A stretch of 64,000 nt of DNA from the NCBI GenBank assembly GCA_965227645.1, contig OZ245773.1, positions 4,216,001 to 4,280,000 of the forward strand, given 5' to 3'. This stretch comes from Flavimaribacter sp024343425 (GTDB lineage: Bacteria > Pseudomonadota > Alphaproteobacteria > Rhizobiales > Rhizobiaceae). Positions 1 through 8,836 of the stretch are shown one piece after another. Position numbers and translations under genes: made by a program. Within the stretch, counting starts at the first letter, position 1; each line of letters starts with the position of its first letter. Below the pieces are notes generated by a model. The model made no database searches, was not told the origin of the DNA, and was given only the letters and a program-made list of their open reading frames with translations.

Positions 1-860
1 GGATAGGCGCCGAACTGCGCTTCCAGCGCCGCATCCGGTTTGTAGTCGACCAGATCGCGGACAGAAGGGCCGAAATGTTCAACCACGCCTTCAACCAGTC
101 CATCCATTGTGAGATGCAGCGCAGGCAGATTGAAGCAGCGTCGATCGCCAAGCGCTTCGACCGAAACCGTCGCCGCGTGGACGAGATTATCCACGCAGCG
201 GCGCCGCGACATAAACCAGGAAGCCGCCGTTCGCGAGACCGGGCAGGTGAATGTTTCCCCGGCTGCAAGCGCATGCAGAATGTCGCTCATATAGGCCGAA
301 AGATGTCCGCCGGGCTGGCGGGGCCGGGCAATAATCCCCGGAAGACGCACGGCAATGCCGTCGATAAGGCCGCGCCGCGCGTAGTCGGCAAGCAGGATCT
401 CCATCATCAGCTTCTGGGCGCCGTAGCTCATGGTGGGAAGCGGCAGCGTTGCGTCGTCGACCCTGTCCTTCGGCAGCGGCACGCCGAACACGCCGATACT
501 GGACGAAAACACCAGCCGCACCGGATTGTCCTGCGCCGCGACGGCGGCGAACAGTGCGGCGGTCGCCTCGACATTCACGGACCAACCGAGTTCATAGTCG
601 CGCGCGGCTGCGCCGCCAGGCACGGCGGCCAGATGAAAGATCACGTCGCAGGGCTTTTCCGCAATACGCTGCTGCACCGACGCATCGCGAATGTCACCTT
701 CCACAATCACAGCCCCTTCGGGGCCGCCTGACACAACGGAATCGACCGCCACCAGTTCAGAAATCTGCGGAGTATTCGGTGAAAGCCTGCCGCTGGTCGC
801 CAGCCGCTGCAAAAGAGCGGATCCGACGAAACCGCCGGCTCCCGTTATGACGACCCGCAT
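1..860 (-). CDS. NAD-dependent epimerase/dehydratase, DenD-like (3' end outside window)
   Basis: This extended short-chain dehydrogenase starts at 860 with GGAGAAGG just upstream and runs off the left edge, so its C-terminus is missing. The N-terminus MRVVITGAGGFVGSALL carries the Rossmann TGxxGxxG motif. The catalytic pair is in SYGAQK (YxxxK), preceded by SSSIGVFG. The overall pattern resembles D-erythronate dehydrogenase (DenD), which oxidises D-erythronate at C2 in four-carbon sugar-acid catabolism; this assignment rests on resemblance only, and other sugar-acid dehydrogenases are possible. It diverges from the hydrolase gene at 1051, and the shared promoter has two matching operators, which suggests co-regulation. 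Confidence 0.75.
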   Translation of the reverse strand, partial: MRVVITGAGGFVGSALLQRLATSGRLSPNTPQISELVAVDSVVSGGPEGAVIVEGDIRDASVQQRIAEKPCDVIFHLAAVPGGAAARDYELGWSVNVEATAALFAAVAAQDNPVRLVFSSSIGVFGVPLPKDRVDDATLPLPTMSYGAQKLMMEILLADYARRGLIDGIAVRLPGIIARPRQPGGHLSAYMSDILHALAAGETFTCPVSRTAASWFMSRRRCVDNLVHAATVSVEALGDRRCFNLPALHLTMDGLVEGVVEHFGPSVRDLVDYKPDAALEAQFGAY

Positions 861-883
861 GTCCTTCTCCCCGGCCAGTTATG

Positions 884-927
884 ATTTGGTTGGTTGACCA
901 AATAGTGAATTGCGCCTTGACTGTCAA
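884..927 (-). promoter_or_regulatory. Promoter of the DenD-like gene with inverted-repeat operator
   Basis: On the minus strand TTGACA (plus positions 922-927) and TATTTG (899-904) are separated by 17 bp. The -10 is covered by the 20-bp inverted repeat ATTTGGTTGGTTGACCAAAT at 884-903. Its core TTGGTYGGTTGACCAA recurs at 989-1004. TGGT...ACCA half sites are typical of FadR-subfamily GntR regulators, so a GntR repressor is the natural guess. No such regulator gene lies in the window. Confidence 0.55.
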
Positions 928-979
928 ACGCAATCGCGCGCCTGGCAGAGCGTGTTTTGCAGGTTGCGCGAAAGGCCTC

Positions 980-1008
980 TTGACAATATTGGTCGGTTGA
1001 CCAATTAG
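980..1008 (+). promoter_or_regulatory. Promoter of the hydrolase operon with matching operator
   Basis: TTGACA at 980-985 is followed after 17 bp by AATTAG (1003-1008). The spacer and -10 are occupied by the inverted repeat ATTGGTCGGTTGACCAAT at 988-1005, which shares 15 of 16 core bases with the operator at 886-901. A protein bound here would block RNA polymerase, so repression relieved by an inducer is inferred. Confidence 0.55.
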
Positions 1009-1050
1009 TAGCCGCCGACTCGTCAGAGGCGCCACAGGGAGGAGTATGTC

Positions 1051-2208
1051 ATGTTCGAGCCGTTTCCGGGAAATTACGTCTGGAACCTCTCGACCAATCT
1101 CGCCCTCATGTGCGGCGGCAATATTGGCGAGATCGACGAGGCGTGTCGTCCGATCCGCGAAGCCGCGGCGAAGGGCGAAGACGCCGGAACAGCGCAGTTC
1201 TTCGATTCCTGGCTTCGCGTCGCGCATCAGGTGATAAAGAACGGCGAGGAGGACGAACGAAACAATCGTCTGCTGTCCGCCGGCGTCAAGTATCAGCGCG
1301 CTGCAGGATATCTTCTGGCCGCCGAACGCATGCAGTCGCGCGACTACGCGCCCCGCTGGGAGGCGTACCGCACCGGTCTCGAACGTTTCAGGCGCGGGAT
1401 AGAGTTGCGGGGGGCCGCCTGCGAGTTCGTGTCCATACCTTATGGCGACAGTTACATTCCGGCGTTGTTCGTGCCTGCGTCTACGGCGGACAGAACACCC
1501 TCGCCGGTGCTTGTAAGCTGCAACGGGCTCGATTCGATGAAGGAGCAGATCTATGGCGCCGGCAATCCAGCCGCCTTTGCCGCCCGGGGCGTCGCGACCC
1601 TCGTCATAGACCAACCCGGAACCGGCGAAGCCCTGCGACACAACAAGCTGCACGGGGTCTATGATTCGGAACGCTGGGCGAGCGCAGCGGTCGACTATCT
1701 CGAAACCCGGTCGGACGTCGATCACAAGCGCATCGGCATGTTCGGCCTTTCGCTAGGCGGCCACTTCGCGCCGCGCGCAGCCGCCTTCGAGAAGAGATTT
1801 GCGCTGTGCGCCGTCATGGGCGCCAACCACAACTGGGGCGAGCTGCAGAAGAAACGGCTGCAGCGCGAAGGCGACCGTCCCGTGCCGCATTACTGGGACC
1901 ATGTCATGTGGGTGTTCGACAAGCCGTCTCTGGAGGCTTTCATGGAATGGGCGCCGAACATGACCCTCAACCGGGTCGTCGAAAAAATCGAGGTTCCCTT
2001 CCTCGTCACCCATGGCGGAAACGATCGCCAGATTCCGGTTTCCGACGCGCATCAAAGCTACGAACAGGCCGTCAACAGCCCGAAGCGGGAACTGAAAATT
2101 TTCGACCAGTCCTATTTCGAGGTCGAGCATTGCGGCGCCGACAATGGCACCATCATGCGCGACTTCATCGCCGACTGGGTGTCGGAAACATTTAGCGAAA
2201 TGGGTTGA
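1051..2208 (+). CDS. Alpha/beta hydrolase, FrsA/DHPON-hydrolase-like
   Basis: The 385-residue protein has a helical N-terminal region (about 1-130) and an alpha/beta-hydrolase core. The nucleophile elbow is GLSLGG with Ser234; an acid in GGNDRQ and a histidine in EVEHCGAD complete the likely triad. Length and layout fit the EstFrsA/2,6-dihydroxypseudooxynicotine-hydrolase group, which includes C-C and ester hydrolases. The ATG at 1051 is chosen because AGGGAGGAG (1037-1044) lies at good distance; an ATG at 1046 is in another frame. It leads an operon with the flavoprotein at 2230, so a role in degrading an aromatic or oxo-acid compound is plausible; substrate unknown. Confidence 0.8.
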   Translation: MFEPFPGNYVWNLSTNLALMCGGNIGEIDEACRPIREAAAKGEDAGTAQFFDSWLRVAHQVIKNGEEDERNNRLLSAGVKYQRAAGYLLAAERMQSRDYAPRWEAYRTGLERFRRGIELRGAACEFVSIPYGDSYIPALFVPASTADRTPSPVLVSCNGLDSMKEQIYGAGNPAAFAARGVATLVIDQPGTGEALRHNKLHGVYDSERWASAAVDYLETRSDVDHKRIGMFGLSLGGHFAPRAAAFEKRFALCAVMGANHNWGELQKKRLQREGDRPVPHYWDHVMWVFDKPSLEAFMEWAPNMTLNRVVEKIEVPFLVTHGGNDRQIPVSDAHQSYEQAVNSPKRELKIFDQSYFEVEHCGADNGTIMRDFIADWVSETFSEMG

Positions 2209-2229
2209 GGCGGACCCGAGGAGGATCTG

Positions 2230-3813
2230 ATGAGCGCACACTACGACGTCGTCGTCATGGGAGCGGGCCACAACGGCCTGACGGCCGCCTGTTACCTGGC
2301 CAAGGCCGGCAAGAAAGTGCTGATTGTCGAACGGCAGGCCTGGCCCGGCGGCGGCGTCGTGACCCGCGAAATCAACACGCCCGGATATAAGCACGACATC
2401 CATTCGAGCTGCCACATCATGATCCAGGGCAACCCGATGATCACCGAGGACGAGATCGGACTGATCGGCAAATACGGGCTCGACTACAATTACTCCGAAG
2501 TGCCCTATGCCTCGATCTTTCCGGACAACGAAGTGCTGATCACCTACAAGGATCTCGATCGCGCCTGCGCAGAAATCGCCAAGTTCAACGAAAAAGACGC
2601 CGAGACCTACAGATCCTTCGCGACGAATTCGATGAAGATGATGCCGATGTTCACATCCGGCCTCTACGCGCCGCCGCTTCCGCTTGGACCGTTCTTCGCC
2701 ATGCTCGACAGCTCCGATGAAGGACGCGAGATTCTGGACGCGATGAACCGGTCCTCGCTCGACATCATCGACAATCTGTTCGAGGACGACCGGGTCAAGA
2801 TCCATCTCCTGAAGCTGGTCACGGAAAATCTGCAGCTGCCGGATGAACTGGGCACAGGCATGGGCATCTATCTCATGCCGGGCATCATCCACACCTACGG
2901 CGTCTCGCAGCCAAAAGGCGGATCGGGCGGCCTGACCGACGCTCTGGTTCGCTGCATCGAGGACAATGGCGGAGAGATCCGCCTGAATGCGGAGATTGAA
3001 AAGATCCTCGTCTCCTCCGGCCGCGCCGTGGGCGTGCGCATGACGAACGGCGAAGAGATCATGGCGAGTGACGCCGTCATCGGCTCCTTCCATCCACACC
3101 TGATCGACAAGTTCGTGGACGGCGTCGCCGAACCGGTCGTCAATCGCGCCAAGCGCGTCAACACGTCGTCGATGAGCCTGTTCGTCAGCCATTACGATCT
3201 GAAAGAACGCACCGCCTACTACGCGGGTGAGGAGATAACCCGCGCAACGATGCTTGAATACTTCACCTTCACCAAGCTGTCGGAATTGCTCGACGATTTC
3301 GACTATCTGCGTCGCAAGCGGATATCCCCGCGTCCGCTGACCGGCGGCGGCGACGAGACGCACGCCGATCCGAGCCGCGCTCCGGAGGGCGCCGGTATTT
3401 TTCATGCGATCACCATGGCGCCGTACGACATAGAAGGACGCGGCGCGGCCTACTGGGACGAAATCAAGGAAGCAGAAGCCGACAAGAACCTCGAATACTA
3501 CCGGAAATTCATCTCAAACCTTACAGATGACAACATCATCATGCGCACGACGTGGTCGCCCCTCGACATGGAGCGCTCCTCGCCCAACAGCTTCGTCAAC
3601 GGCGACATGCACGGCGCCGCTCCCTTCCTCTATCAGTCGATGGGACACCGGCCGACGCCTGATCTCGGCCAGTTCACCGTTCCCGGCGTCGAAAGCCTCT
3701 ATCTCGTCGGCCCGTTCATGCATCCCGGCGGCGGCGTCTTCGGCGCCGGAAGAGCCACGGCCATCCGCATGTTCGACGACATGGACATAGACTTCGAAAA
3801 GGTCATCCAATGA
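2230..3813 (+). CDS. FAD-dependent oxidoreductase, phytoene dehydrogenase/carotene isomerase-like
   Basis: The 527-residue protein starts with the Rossmann dinucleotide motif VVVMGAGHNG (residues 7-16), followed by the acidic residue of the second strand in IVERQAWPGGG, as in the COG1233 phytoene-desaturase/carotene-isomerase family. Its C-terminus keeps the second flavin contact, LVGPFMHPGGGVFGAGR. No phytoene synthase or other crt gene is nearby, so carotenoid synthesis is unlikely; many COG1233 members in proteobacteria have unknown substrates. The start is preceded by GAGGATCTG. It lies 21 bp behind the hydrolase and overlaps the next small gene by 4 bp, so the three are probably cotranscribed. 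Confidence 0.8.
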   Translation: MSAHYDVVVMGAGHNGLTAACYLAKAGKKVLIVERQAWPGGGVVTREINTPGYKHDIHSSCHIMIQGNPMITEDEIGLIGKYGLDYNYSEVPYASIFPDNEVLITYKDLDRACAEIAKFNEKDAETYRSFATNSMKMMPMFTSGLYAPPLPLGPFFAMLDSSDEGREILDAMNRSSLDIIDNLFEDDRVKIHLLKLVTENLQLPDELGTGMGIYLMPGIIHTYGVSQPKGGSGGLTDALVRCIEDNGGEIRLNAEIEKILVSSGRAVGVRMTNGEEIMASDAVIGSFHPHLIDKFVDGVAEPVVNRAKRVNTSSMSLFVSHYDLKERTAYYAGEEITRATMLEYFTFTKLSELLDDFDYLRRKRISPRPLTGGGDETHADPSRAPEGAGIFHAITMAPYDIEGRGAAYWDEIKEAEADKNLEYYRKFISNLTDDNIIMRTTWSPLDMERSSPNSFVNGDMHGAAPFLYQSMGHRPTPDLGQFTVPGVESLYLVGPFMHPGGGVFGAGRATAIRMFDDMDIDFEKVIQ

Positions 3814-4040
3814 AGATCTACGACAATACCGGCAAGGAACTCATGGATGTAAGCGCGATCCGTCGCGACGGCGACATGCTGGTCGTCAAGGGAAAGATCT
3901 TCGGCGCGATGCCGATGACAGCCAAAATCACGCCGGAGGAGGCCCGCAAGGGTCTCAAGATGCTCGATTTCAAACTCGTGCTCTTTCTTCTGAGCTTCCT
4001 GTTCCGTTCGTCGTCGAAACGCGACAAGGACAAGAATTAG
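3810..4040 (+). CDS. Small conserved-looking protein (76 aa), unknown function
   Basis: The ATG overlaps the stop of the flavoprotein gene (ATGA), which indicates translational coupling. The protein has an N-terminal beta-rich part with VKGKIFGAMPMTAKI, then a short hydrophobic stretch (LVLFLLSFLF, about residues 57-66) and a very basic tail. It could attach peripherally to the membrane through its C-terminus. I do not recognise the family. Coupling suggests it serves as a small partner or subunit of the flavoprotein. Confidence 0.65.
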   Translation: MKIYDNTGKELMDVSAIRRDGDMLVVKGKIFGAMPMTAKITPEEARKGLKMLDFKLVLFLLSFLFRSSSKRDKDKN

Positions 4041-4387
4041 GGCGGCGCTGTCCGAGGCCCTGTAGACTACGTCAAAATCAATCGACTTGGCCGGAAGTTC
4101 AACCGTGCTGAGGCAGAGCTCATGGCGCATTACGCCGCCGATACTGATCATTTAACCAGATCAGATACCGCCGAGCGCAGCATGATTATCACAACCAGTG
4201 TTTTATTAACATGAGGTCGCACCTTATGGCTTGGCTTGTGAAGTTCTTTTAAGATATTTATCTTAGCAAGAACTGCACAAAGCATGTATTTAAAGCCACC
4301 CGTGGAAAGATTTGCCTGCAAAGCTATTTTCAGGCTGAACATTCAAAGCCGCGTCCAACTGCAGTCCCACTACATCGAGCGAACGAA
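4041..4387. other. Intergenic region, AT-richer, no gene seen
   Basis: These 347 bases are clearly richer in A+T than their surroundings, especially about 4150-4340. One short perfect inverted repeat, TAAGAT-ATTT-ATCTTA, lies at 4250-4265. The region presumably contains the promoter of the diguanylate cyclase gene, but no convincing -35/-10 pair or operator could be named. The short minus-strand frame here has no ribosome-binding site or recognisable protein features. Confidence 0.4.
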
Positions 4388-5851
4388 GTGAATACTGTTT
4401 TCGACAATGAGCAAATTTTCGAACTTGCGCCCATCGCCATGTGGGTCGAGGATTTCAGCGGGGTCAAGGCTCTCTTCGATCGCTGGCGCGCCGAGGGCGT
4501 GACGGATCTCCGCTCCTTTCTCAGGAAGGACCCGGATCGGGTCGCCGCCTGCTCGCAGGCCATCCGCGTGCTTCAGGTCAATCGCAGAACGCTGGAACTC
4601 TTCGAGGCGCAAGACATGAAGCACCTTGTCGACCATCTGGATTCCGTGTTCCGCGGCGAAATGCTGACCACGCATATCGAGGAACTGGCGCAGCTCTGGG
4701 AAGGAAAACTGGAATTTTCCAGCAACGCGGTCAATTACACGCTCAACGGGAGGCGACTTGACATCCAGCTCCATGGTTCGGTTCTGCCCGGCCATGAAGA
4801 AACACTTGACCGGCTGCTGCTGACGACTTCAGACGTCACCGAGCGCGAAGAGCACCGGCGACGGGAGCAAGCCCAGCGCCGCTATTCGGAAGGCATTTTC
4901 GAACATTCTCCGGTTTCGCTCTGGGTCGAGAATTTCAGCGCGATCAAGGTGCTGCTTGAAAGCATCCGCGATCGCGGCATCACCGACCTGCGGGTCTTCA
5001 CCGACGTCCATCCGGAATTCGTGCGCCAATGCATGAGCGAGATCCGCGTCATCGAGGTCAACAACGCCACGCTCGACCTGTTCAGGGCTCCCGATCGCCG
5101 CACGTTGCTGCATCGTCAGCAGGAGATTTTCCGCGACGACATGGAAAAGTGCTTCCGCGAACAGCTGATCGAACTGTGGGAAGGCAGGCTCCAGCACAGT
5201 CGTGAAGTGGTGAACTATGCGCTCGACGGGTCCGAACGCCATGTGCTCTTACAGTTTTCCGTCTTTCCGGGACACGAGAACGACTGGTCTCTGGTGCTCG
5301 TTTCGCTGACCGACATCACCGCGCGGAAGAAAGCCGAGGCCTATCTCGAATATCTCGGCAAGCACGATGTGCTGACGAAACTCTACAACAGGGCCTTCTA
5401 CACCGAAGAGCTCAACCGCCTCGAGCGCAAGCAGTTACGGCCGGTGGGCGTCATAATCATCGACATGAACGGCCTGAAGGAAACCAATGACTCGCTCGGG
5501 CACGACGCCGGCGACAATCTGCTACGCCGTATGGGCGAAGTCTTGAACGCCACGGTCTCAAAGCCGAACTGCGCCGCCAGGATCGGCGGCGACGAGTTCG
5601 TTATCCTCATGCCGGGCTGCGGCTGGATGGAGATCAATGTCATGATCGACGACTTCCAGAAGCTGCTGAAGACCAACAACCAGTTCTACTCCGAAGCCCG
5701 GATCGAGGTCTCGCTGGGCGCCGCCGTGAGCGAAGTCGGCGAGACCATCGAATCCGTGGTCCGCAGGGCGGATCTGAAGATGTTCGAACAGAAGCAGGAA
5801 TTCTACGCCAGAAAACGCAAGCTCTCGCAGAAGCAGAGCACCGTGGCGTAA
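4388..5851 (+). CDS. Diguanylate cyclase with two tandem PAS-like domains
   Basis: The start is GTG. The 487-residue protein has two homologous sensor repeats: residues about 8-150 (APIAMWVEDFSGVK) and about 165-310 (SPVSLWVENFSAIK), each ending in a TDVTER/TDITAR-type PAS exit. A GGDEF domain follows from about 325, with the signature GGDEF at 400-404. No transmembrane segment is visible, so it is probably a cytoplasmic c-di-GMP synthase. The positions just before GGDEF read SKPNCAARI, lacking the RxxD inhibitory site, so product inhibition by c-di-GMP is not expected. No EAL domain is present. Confidence 0.88.
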   Translation: MNTVFDNEQIFELAPIAMWVEDFSGVKALFDRWRAEGVTDLRSFLRKDPDRVAACSQAIRVLQVNRRTLELFEAQDMKHLVDHLDSVFRGEMLTTHIEELAQLWEGKLEFSSNAVNYTLNGRRLDIQLHGSVLPGHEETLDRLLLTTSDVTEREEHRRREQAQRRYSEGIFEHSPVSLWVENFSAIKVLLESIRDRGITDLRVFTDVHPEFVRQCMSEIRVIEVNNATLDLFRAPDRRTLLHRQQEIFRDDMEKCFREQLIELWEGRLQHSREVVNYALDGSERHVLLQFSVFPGHENDWSLVLVSLTDITARKKAEAYLEYLGKHDVLTKLYNRAFYTEELNRLERKQLRPVGVIIIDMNGLKETNDSLGHDAGDNLLRRMGEVLNATVSKPNCAARIGGDEFVILMPGCGWMEINVMIDDFQKLLKTNNQFYSEARIEVSLGAAVSEVGETIESVVRRADLKMFEQKQEFYARKRKLSQKQSTVA

Positions 5852-5913
5852 CGGTAGTCACAACAAGCAGAACCGGCAGCTGTCGGACAGACCATAAAGC
5901 AAGGATGGGTAGA

Positions 5914-5935
5914 CTGCCGCTGTTTCCGGCGGCAG
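5914..5935. terminator. Hairpin between convergent genes
   Basis: CTGCCGC and GCGGCAG form a perfect 7-bp stem with an 8-base loop, followed on the plus strand by CCCAGGTTTTG. It sits between the convergent ends of the diguanylate cyclase gene and the ABC substrate-binding-protein gene and could serve either. The T-run is short, so it is a weak candidate. Confidence 0.4.
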
Positions 5936-5947
5936 CCCAGGTTTTGT

Positions 5948-7057
5948 TCAGATATTGCAGGCTTTGGCGTCGGCTTCGATCGCGGCCTTGTCAAAATCAT
6001 TTATGTCTTTCCAGAATTCAATTCCTCCCGGAATGACGACCGTTTCCGGATCGATTTCGTTCGACAGGATGCCGGCCTCGAGAAGGAAGTCCTGATAGTC
6101 GCCCATTGCGTCAACGCTGACGCCGGCCACGACGCCTTCGGGATTGAGCGCAACAGCGTTTTCCTGGTCCCTCAGCAACACCGAAATCATGGCGAGATCG
6201 TTGGCCGCCGCCGTTTCTTCGTCGACGCCGGACGGTTTCGAATCCGGGTAGAATTTCCACACCGCCTGTCGGGCGCAGTCGGGGTTTGCGGCAGCAAACA
6301 CCATGGCTTTGGCGATGCCTCGGCTGACGCCAGTCACCATTTCGGGATCCTCATCGATTTTCCGCTGGCTGGTCGCAAAGGAATAATCGGGCAGCATCGC
6401 CCATTTCGGATCTTTCAAAATGGTCAAATCGGGGTCTCTGTTCTGGAATCCCACAAGAGCGGATGACCAGTACATCAGCCCCTGAACCTGGTCATTCTGC
6501 AGAGCGATCAAAGGCTGTGCGCCGACCCCGGTCGCGACAAGCGTCAGATCATCGGGGTCAAGACCGTTGTCCCGCGCGAAAGCCTTCGCAAGAAGCACGC
6601 TGTTGCCGGCGACCGTGACCACGCCGATCTTCTTGCCCTTCAGATCCTGGGCGGTTTTGATCGGACCGTCCGATTTTACGGCTATGCCCCATCCCAGGGA
6701 AAAGTTGGTTATCAAGGACCGCAACGGGATATTGTGCTGGCTATTGGCCTGGATGATGACCGAGGCGGACATCTGACCGAAATCGATATTATTTACGGCA
6801 AGTTGTTGGGCTGCTTCGGATGACCCGCTGATCGGGAAAACATCGGCTTCGTAACCTTCCTCTTCCCAATAGCCGAGCGGTCCCGGCAAAAGCAGCGAGA
6901 AGTAGCTGATGTCAAGGAAGTTGGTGCCGCTGACGGCGATCTTCACTTTCTGAAGATCGTCCTGTGCGACGGCGTCCATGGCGACTGGAATGGCGAATAG
7001 CGTCGCGAGCGCGATCACCCCTGCCCTCAACGATTTCACGATAGTTCTGGTATGCAT
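5948..7057 (-). CDS. ABC transporter substrate-binding protein, NMT1/SsuA-TauA type
   Basis: This is the periplasmic receptor of a nitrate/sulfonate/taurine/thiamine-precursor-type importer. The start at 7057 is chosen because the product then begins with a Sec signal peptide (MHTRTIVKSLRAGVIALATL, cleavage near VAQ-DD) and AAGGGG lies just upstream; longer versions add a non-hydrophobic extension. The mature protein shows the NMT1/THI5 pattern: an early GPLGYWEEEGYEADVFPISG section and DLKGKKIGVVTVAGNSV in the middle. It is the last gene of the minus-strand unit with permease, ATPase, two FMN reductases, RutF-, RutC- and RutA-like enzymes, so its ligand is probably the substrate of the monooxygenase. 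Confidence 0.85.
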   Translation of the reverse strand: MHTRTIVKSLRAGVIALATLFAIPVAMDAVAQDDLQKVKIAVSGTNFLDISYFSLLLPGPLGYWEEEGYEADVFPISGSSEAAQQLAVNNIDFGQMSASVIIQANSQHNIPLRSLITNFSLGWGIAVKSDGPIKTAQDLKGKKIGVVTVAGNSVLLAKAFARDNGLDPDDLTLVATGVGAQPLIALQNDQVQGLMYWSSALVGFQNRDPDLTILKDPKWAMLPDYSFATSQRKIDEDPEMVTGVSRGIAKAMVFAAANPDCARQAVWKFYPDSKPSGVDEETAAANDLAMISVLLRDQENAVALNPEGVVAGVSVDAMGDYQDFLLEAGILSNEIDPETVVIPGGIEFWKDINDFDKAAIEADAKACNI

Positions 7058-7094
7058 GCAATTCCCCTTCTTTCTTTCCAGTTCGGTTGATTTT

Positions 7095-7919
7095 TCACGT
7101 TGCCTCATTGGCAAGCACTCCCTCCCGCTCCGCCCAAAAAATGGTGATATTCCTGAGAACATGAATAATCCTGTGTAGAATTATTCCAATTGCAGAAAGT
7201 ACAAATATGATTGCAAAACTGCCTGCGGTATCCATTGAAAAGTTTTTCTGCAGCAGCAAATTGCCTAGACCGGCTTGTGAGCCGATAAATTCTCCAACTA
7301 TTGCACCAATGACAGCAAGAACTACACCAATATCAAGCCCGGCAAAAATATAAGGCAGCGCCGTCTGTAGTTTAACCATGCGAAATATTTGCCATCGTGT
7401 GGCAGTGAAAGACTGCAACATTTCGATTTGCTGACGGGAGGCCGCATTCATCCCGGCGATGCAATTGACGACGACCGGGAAAAACACGATCAAGGCCGTG
7501 ATGACGACCTTTGACATCAGTCCGTAGCCGAACCAGATGATGATCATTGGCGCGATCGCCACTTTCGGCACCGTCTGAAGCGCCACGACGTAGGGATAGA
7601 CGATCTTCTCCAGCAGCTTCCACTGTCCGATCGTCACCCCGATAACGAGGCCGATCAGCGCGCCGACCACGAAACCGGCGAGGATTTCCCACAGCGTGAC
7701 GCCAATATGGTAGTAGAAGCTCTGTGTCCCGAGGTTCTTCACCAGGGACGCGGCGACTGCCGAAGGCGTCGGGATGATCAGGCTCGGTATGCCAAATCCG
7801 CGAACGATGGCTTCCCAGGCGATGATCAGGACTGCAAACAGGAGAAACGAGAGCCCGGTCTCATGGCTGTAACCGATTTTCCTGGATTTTCGACCCGGCT
7901 TGCGAACGTCTTGTGTCAT
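7095..7919 (-). CDS. ABC transporter permease, SsuC/TauC type
   Basis: The 274-residue integral membrane protein has about six hydrophobic segments and the EAA-type cytoplasmic loop around AASRQQIEMLQSFTATRWQI. It belongs to the BPD_transp_1 permeases that serve NMT1/SsuA receptors. The ATG at 7919 overlaps the stop of the ATPase gene by 4 bp, showing translational coupling. It acts as a homodimer in the inner membrane with the neighbouring ATPase. Confidence 0.88.
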   Translation of the reverse strand: MTQDVRKPGRKSRKIGYSHETGLSFLLFAVLIIAWEAIVRGFGIPSLIIPTPSAVAASLVKNLGTQSFYYHIGVTLWEILAGFVVGALIGLVIGVTIGQWKLLEKIVYPYVVALQTVPKVAIAPMIIIWFGYGLMSKVVITALIVFFPVVVNCIAGMNAASRQQIEMLQSFTATRWQIFRMVKLQTALPYIFAGLDIGVVLAVIGAIVGEFIGSQAGLGNLLLQKNFSMDTAGSFAIIFVLSAIGIILHRIIHVLRNITIFWAEREGVLANEAT

Positions 7920-8692
7920 GAGTCCACTCCCCGGGCGCCGAAATGACCGCGCACCCGTTTCACGTATTCTCCGAACCGATCCGAGTTGATGATGTCGATA
8001 TCGCGCGGCCGCGGCAGATCGACGTCGATTATCTCGGTGATCCGGCCCGGCCTCGGGCTCATGACAACAATGCGATCGGCGAGAAACACCGCCTCGGCGA
8101 TGCTGTGCGTGATCAGGAGTATCGTCTTCTTTTTTTCAGCCCAGATGTCGAGCAGTTCGAGATTCATCTGCTCCCTGGTCATGGCGTCGAGCGCTCCGAA
8201 GGGTTCGTCCATGAGGAGAAAGTCAGGATCGTGCACGAGGGCGCGGGCTATGCCTACGCGTTGCTGCATGCCGCCAGAAAGCTCCTTGGGATATTTCTGA
8301 CCGAACCCGTCGAGGCCGACCAACTTCAGCAATTGCTTCGCGGCTGATGAGAATTTGTCCCGGTCCAGACCCTGTATTTCGACAGGCACCATCACGTTCT
8401 GAAAAATATTGCGCCAGGGCAACAGCAGCGGTTCCTGGAAGACGACACCCAGTTTCCTGCTGGGACCGTCGATCGGGCTTCCATTCACAAGAATGCTGCC
8501 GGAAGATTTTTCCAGGATGCCAGCCAGCATCTTGAGCAGCGTCGTCTTGCCGCAACCACTCGGCCCGACCACGGTCACGAACTCGCCCTGGGCTATCTCC
8601 AGATTGACGTCAGACAGCGCGTAGATCGGCTCGCCTTCCAGGGTGGCGTAAGTCTTGTTGAGATTGGTTATCGATATCACCGCGGATTCCAC
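7916..8692 (-). CDS. ABC transporter ATP-binding protein, SsuB/TauB type
   Basis: The nucleotide-binding subunit has a Walker A GPSGCGKTTLL, the signature LSGGMQQRVGIARAL and a Walker B LLMDEPFGALD, all in their usual order. The start is uncertain: GTG at 8692 gives MESAVISITNLNKTY, the normal N-terminal length for the family, while an in-frame TTG at 8755 would add 21 atypical residues. Neither has a strong Shine-Dalgarno sequence. It powers the importer formed with the next two genes. Confidence 0.85.
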   Translation of the reverse strand: MESAVISITNLNKTYATLEGEPIYALSDVNLEIAQGEFVTVVGPSGCGKTTLLKMLAGILEKSSGSILVNGSPIDGPSRKLGVVFQEPLLLPWRNIFQNVMVPVEIQGLDRDKFSSAAKQLLKLVGLDGFGQKYPKELSGGMQQRVGIARALVHDPDFLLMDEPFGALDAMTREQMNLELLDIWAEKKKTILLITHSIAEAVFLADRIVVMSPRPGRITEIIDVDLPRPRDIDIINSDRFGEYVKRVRGHFGARGVDS

Positions 8693-8836
8693 ATTATTGG
8701 GTATCAAGCATTCTGCTGGCGATCGTCCCGCCCGAAAGTCCGGCCGCCGTTTCAAATTCGGGGATGCAATTCAGCAGACCGAGAGACGCATATCCGCGCG
8801 ATTCAGGCCGCCTTGCGCACAATCCGTTCATGGCGC

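Noticed and set aside
1753..3405. 550-codon minus-strand frame antisense to the flavoprotein gene
   Set aside because: It is opposite an unmistakable FAD-oxidoreductase gene. Long antisense frames are expected from GC-rich third positions; no ribosome-binding site or recognisable motif.
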